From contig JAKAGC010000017.1 of NCBI GenBank assembly GCA_021817755.1, positions 1 to 15,607 on the forward strand: a stretch of 15,607 bases of DNA, read 5' to 3'. Source of the DNA: Acidobacteriota bacterium (lineage in GTDB: Bacteria > Acidobacteriota > Aminicenantia > UBA2199). The notes beneath the pieces are model-generated. The model had not been told where the DNA came from. It searched no databases and saw only the letters and a list, made by a program, of their open reading frames with translations. Position 1 is the stretch's first letter; the number at the start of each line of letters is the position of its first letter. The translations under genes were made by a program, and so were the position numbers. This document shows, in pieces, positions 14,053 to 15,607 of the stretch.

Positions 14053-15607
14053 TTCAGACCTACGCAATGACCTCCCGGAAAAACCCGGAGTCTATCTTTT
14101 TAAATCCCGTGGAAAGATTCTGTATATCGGTAAAGCACGAAATATAAAGAAACGCGTTGATACTTATTTTCAGGATCGTGGACACGGGATTGTCCGCAAT
14201 CTCCTCGAGCAAGCCGATGATTTGGAATTTATCATTACCGATGATGAATCCGACGCCTTATTACTTGAATATAATCTCGTTCATCAATACCAACCCCCTT
14301 TCAATATTCGTTTGAAAGATGATAAAAGTTTTCCTCTCATTGAAATAACTATTTCAGAACCCTATCCCGGGATTTATTATACACGGCGTAAAGCAGAAGG
14401 AAATTTCTATATAGGTCCTATAGTCGATTCCCGAAAAACCCGCGAACTCATCGACACTATGACGCGTATTTTTAAGGTTCGCACCTGTCGAGAATCAAAA
14501 TTCAACCGTCATATTCCCTGTCTATATCATCATATAGACCGGTGCTCCGCCCCTTGTGATTCCAGAATATCACAGGAAGAGTATAATCGTCAAATCCAGG
14601 ATGCAATTCATCTCCTAAAAGGAAATAAATCCCGTATTCTTTCTACTTTAGAAGAACAAATGATGAAGCTTTCCAATGAATTTAGATTTGAGGAAGCTCA
14701 AAAAGTAAAAGAAGATATTCAGTTAATACAAAAGTTTGTTCTTGAATCTTACATTTCATCTGTCCGGCAGTTTGAATATGATGTGGTTACTCTTTACCGT
14801 GATCCAACCCGTACCGATTGCTTTGTCATTTTATTTTCCATCCGCGAGGGTAAAACAGTGCGTAAGGAGTTTTTCAATTTCGATACTCCACATATTCATG
14901 AGGAAGCTATTTTAAAAGAGTTTCTTCTTACTTTTTATCGGACAGAGAATATACCTCGTGAAATAGTTGTGCCTTTTCCCCCTGAAGATTTACAACAATT
15001 GGAAACTCTTTTTTCTCGTATCGTAGGAAGGCAAGTTAAAATAAAGTTACCCATTCGTGGCGTCAAGCGTAAAATGTTGACTCTTGCTCTTACCAATTTG
15101 AATACTTACATTAATAAAACCGATTATACTTCTCTTGGACAGAGGATACAGGATATGCTTGGTCTCTCTCGTTTTCCACGTTGGATTGAAGGATTTGATA
15201 TCTCTCATTTTTCCGAACGTGATCGGGTTGGGGCGGCAGTTGCTTTTCTTGATGGAAAGCCCTACAAAACACAATATCGCAACTATATTATTAAATATGC
15301 TGCTCCCGGCGATACCGAAGCACTAAAGGAAGTGCTTGAACGCCGTTTCAAGAACCGGGAAAAAAAGGATTTTCCGGATCTACTTCTGATCGATGGCGGT
15401 AAAGGGCAGCTCAGTGCTGCGCTTGAAATCAAAAAAAAATTAAATATACCCTCTGATGTTGTTTCACTAGCAAAAGAAGAAGAGCGATTATATGTAGAAT
15501 CCGGTCAGTCTATAATTTTCTCCGAAGGAACTCCCGAGCGGTTTCTCGTTCAAAACATACGTGATGAAGTTCATCGTCGTGCAATTACACACCATCGAAA
15601 AAGAAGA
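14033..15607 (+). CDS. uvrC: Excinuclease ABC subunit C, 3' end outside window
   Basis: The open frame begins at GTG 14033, the only start codon in frame ahead of the conserved LPEKPGVYLFK, after a purine-rich AAGAAGAAG, and runs 525 codons to the window edge (a full UvrC is about 600). The N-terminal GIY-YIG nuclease is seen in GVYLF and ILYIGKAKNIKKRV (Tyr21, Tyr31). Cys152, 163, 171 and 175 match the spacing of the UvrC 4Fe-4S cysteines. A UVR helix pair for UvrB contact lies at about 205-240. The C-terminal RNase H-like nuclease shows Asp389 (FDISHF), Asp454 (LLIDGGKGQ) and His514 (DEVHRRAITHHRKRR). It makes both incisions in nucleotide-excision repair. It overlaps bamD by 20 bases, so translation is probably coupled. 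Confidence 0.95.
   Translation, partial: MTTKVNNSDLRNDLPEKPGVYLFKSRGKILYIGKARNIKKRVDTYFQDRGHGIVRNLLEQADDLEFIITDDESDALLLEYNLVHQYQPPFNIRLKDDKSFPLIEITISEPYPGIYYTRRKAEGNFYIGPIVDSRKTRELIDTMTRIFKVRTCRESKFNRHIPCLYHHIDRCSAPCDSRISQEEYNRQIQDAIHLLKGNKSRILSTLEEQMMKLSNEFRFEEAQKVKEDIQLIQKFVLESYISSVRQFEYDVVTLYRDPTRTDCFVILFSIREGKTVRKEFFNFDTPHIHEEAILKEFLLTFYRTENIPREIVVPFPPEDLQQLETLFSRIVGRQVKIKLPIRGVKRKMLTLALTNLNTYINKTDYTSLGQRIQDMLGLSRFPRWIEGFDISHFSERDRVGAAVAFLDGKPYKTQYRNYIIKYAAPGDTEALKEVLERRFKNREKKDFPDLLLIDGGKGQLSAALEIKKKLNIPSDVVSLAKEEERLYVESGQSIIFSEGTPERFLVQNIRDEVHRRAITHHRKRR

Noticed and set aside
1..15607. A type III-E CRISPR (Craspase) or gasdermin locus, prompted by the TPR-CHAT gene
   Set aside because: No repeat-spacer array, no Cas protein, no Csx30-like soluble inhibitor and no gasdermin-like protein is present; the CHAT protein also has a lipoprotein signal, unlike Csx29.

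Overview
The window is AT-rich, gene-dense bacterial chromosomal DNA with no phage, transposon, CRISPR array, rRNA or tRNA gene visible. Two lipobox-bearing secreted proteins, a BamD-type outer-membrane assembly lipoprotein and a FecCD-type ABC permease point to a Gram-negative (diderm) bacterium. The PASTA protein / rpe / BamD-like order, and the combination of a TPR-CHAT protein, an ECF-like sigma factor and a zinc-finger anti-sigma, remind me from memory of Acidobacteriota and Aminicenantes-type candidate phyla. That placement is an inference and no marker gene here settles it.

Layout. Positions 1-323 hold the 3' end of a PHP-family histidinol-phosphatase-like gene. A secreted TPR-CHAT lipoprotein (368-3262, +) follows and meets, tail to tail with a 20-bp overlap, a minus-strand pair: a zinc-finger anti-sigma factor (3243-4058) and an atypical, enlarged sigma-70-family factor (4082-5134). 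A 452-bp divergent intergenic region (5135-5586) carries outward-facing promoter candidates, a pair of imperfect 20-bp direct repeats and a perfect 7-bp inverted repeat. To the right, all genes are on the plus strand: a zinc-ribbon SAM methyltransferase (5587-6693), a secreted protein with two NTF2/DUF4440-like domains (6726-7682), then a tightly packed run of a zinc-ribbon Nudix hydrolase, endonuclease III (nth), a FecE-like ATPase, a FecCD-like permease and an unrecognised two-TM protein (7745-11660). After an 87-bp gap comes a second coupled run: a three-PASTA membrane protein, rpe, a BamD-like lipoprotein and uvrC, the last cut by the window end (11748-15607).

How the genes may work together. 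The right half looks like ordinary core metabolism, DNA repair and envelope biogenesis with extensive translational coupling (overlaps of 1-20 bp). The left half is the most unusual part: a putative cysteine protease of the caspase/separase-like CHAT class, predicted to be exported and lipid-anchored, sits beside a transmembrane anti-sigma factor whose extracytoplasmic half could be a protease substrate, and beside the sigma factor it presumably restrains. The architecture suggests a proteolysis-triggered transcription switch, logically like the CHAT protease / inhibitor / sigma-factor logic described for type III-E CRISPR (Csx29-Csx30-sigma), but with no CRISPR component and at the envelope. 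This functional link is inferred from domains and gene neighbourhood only.
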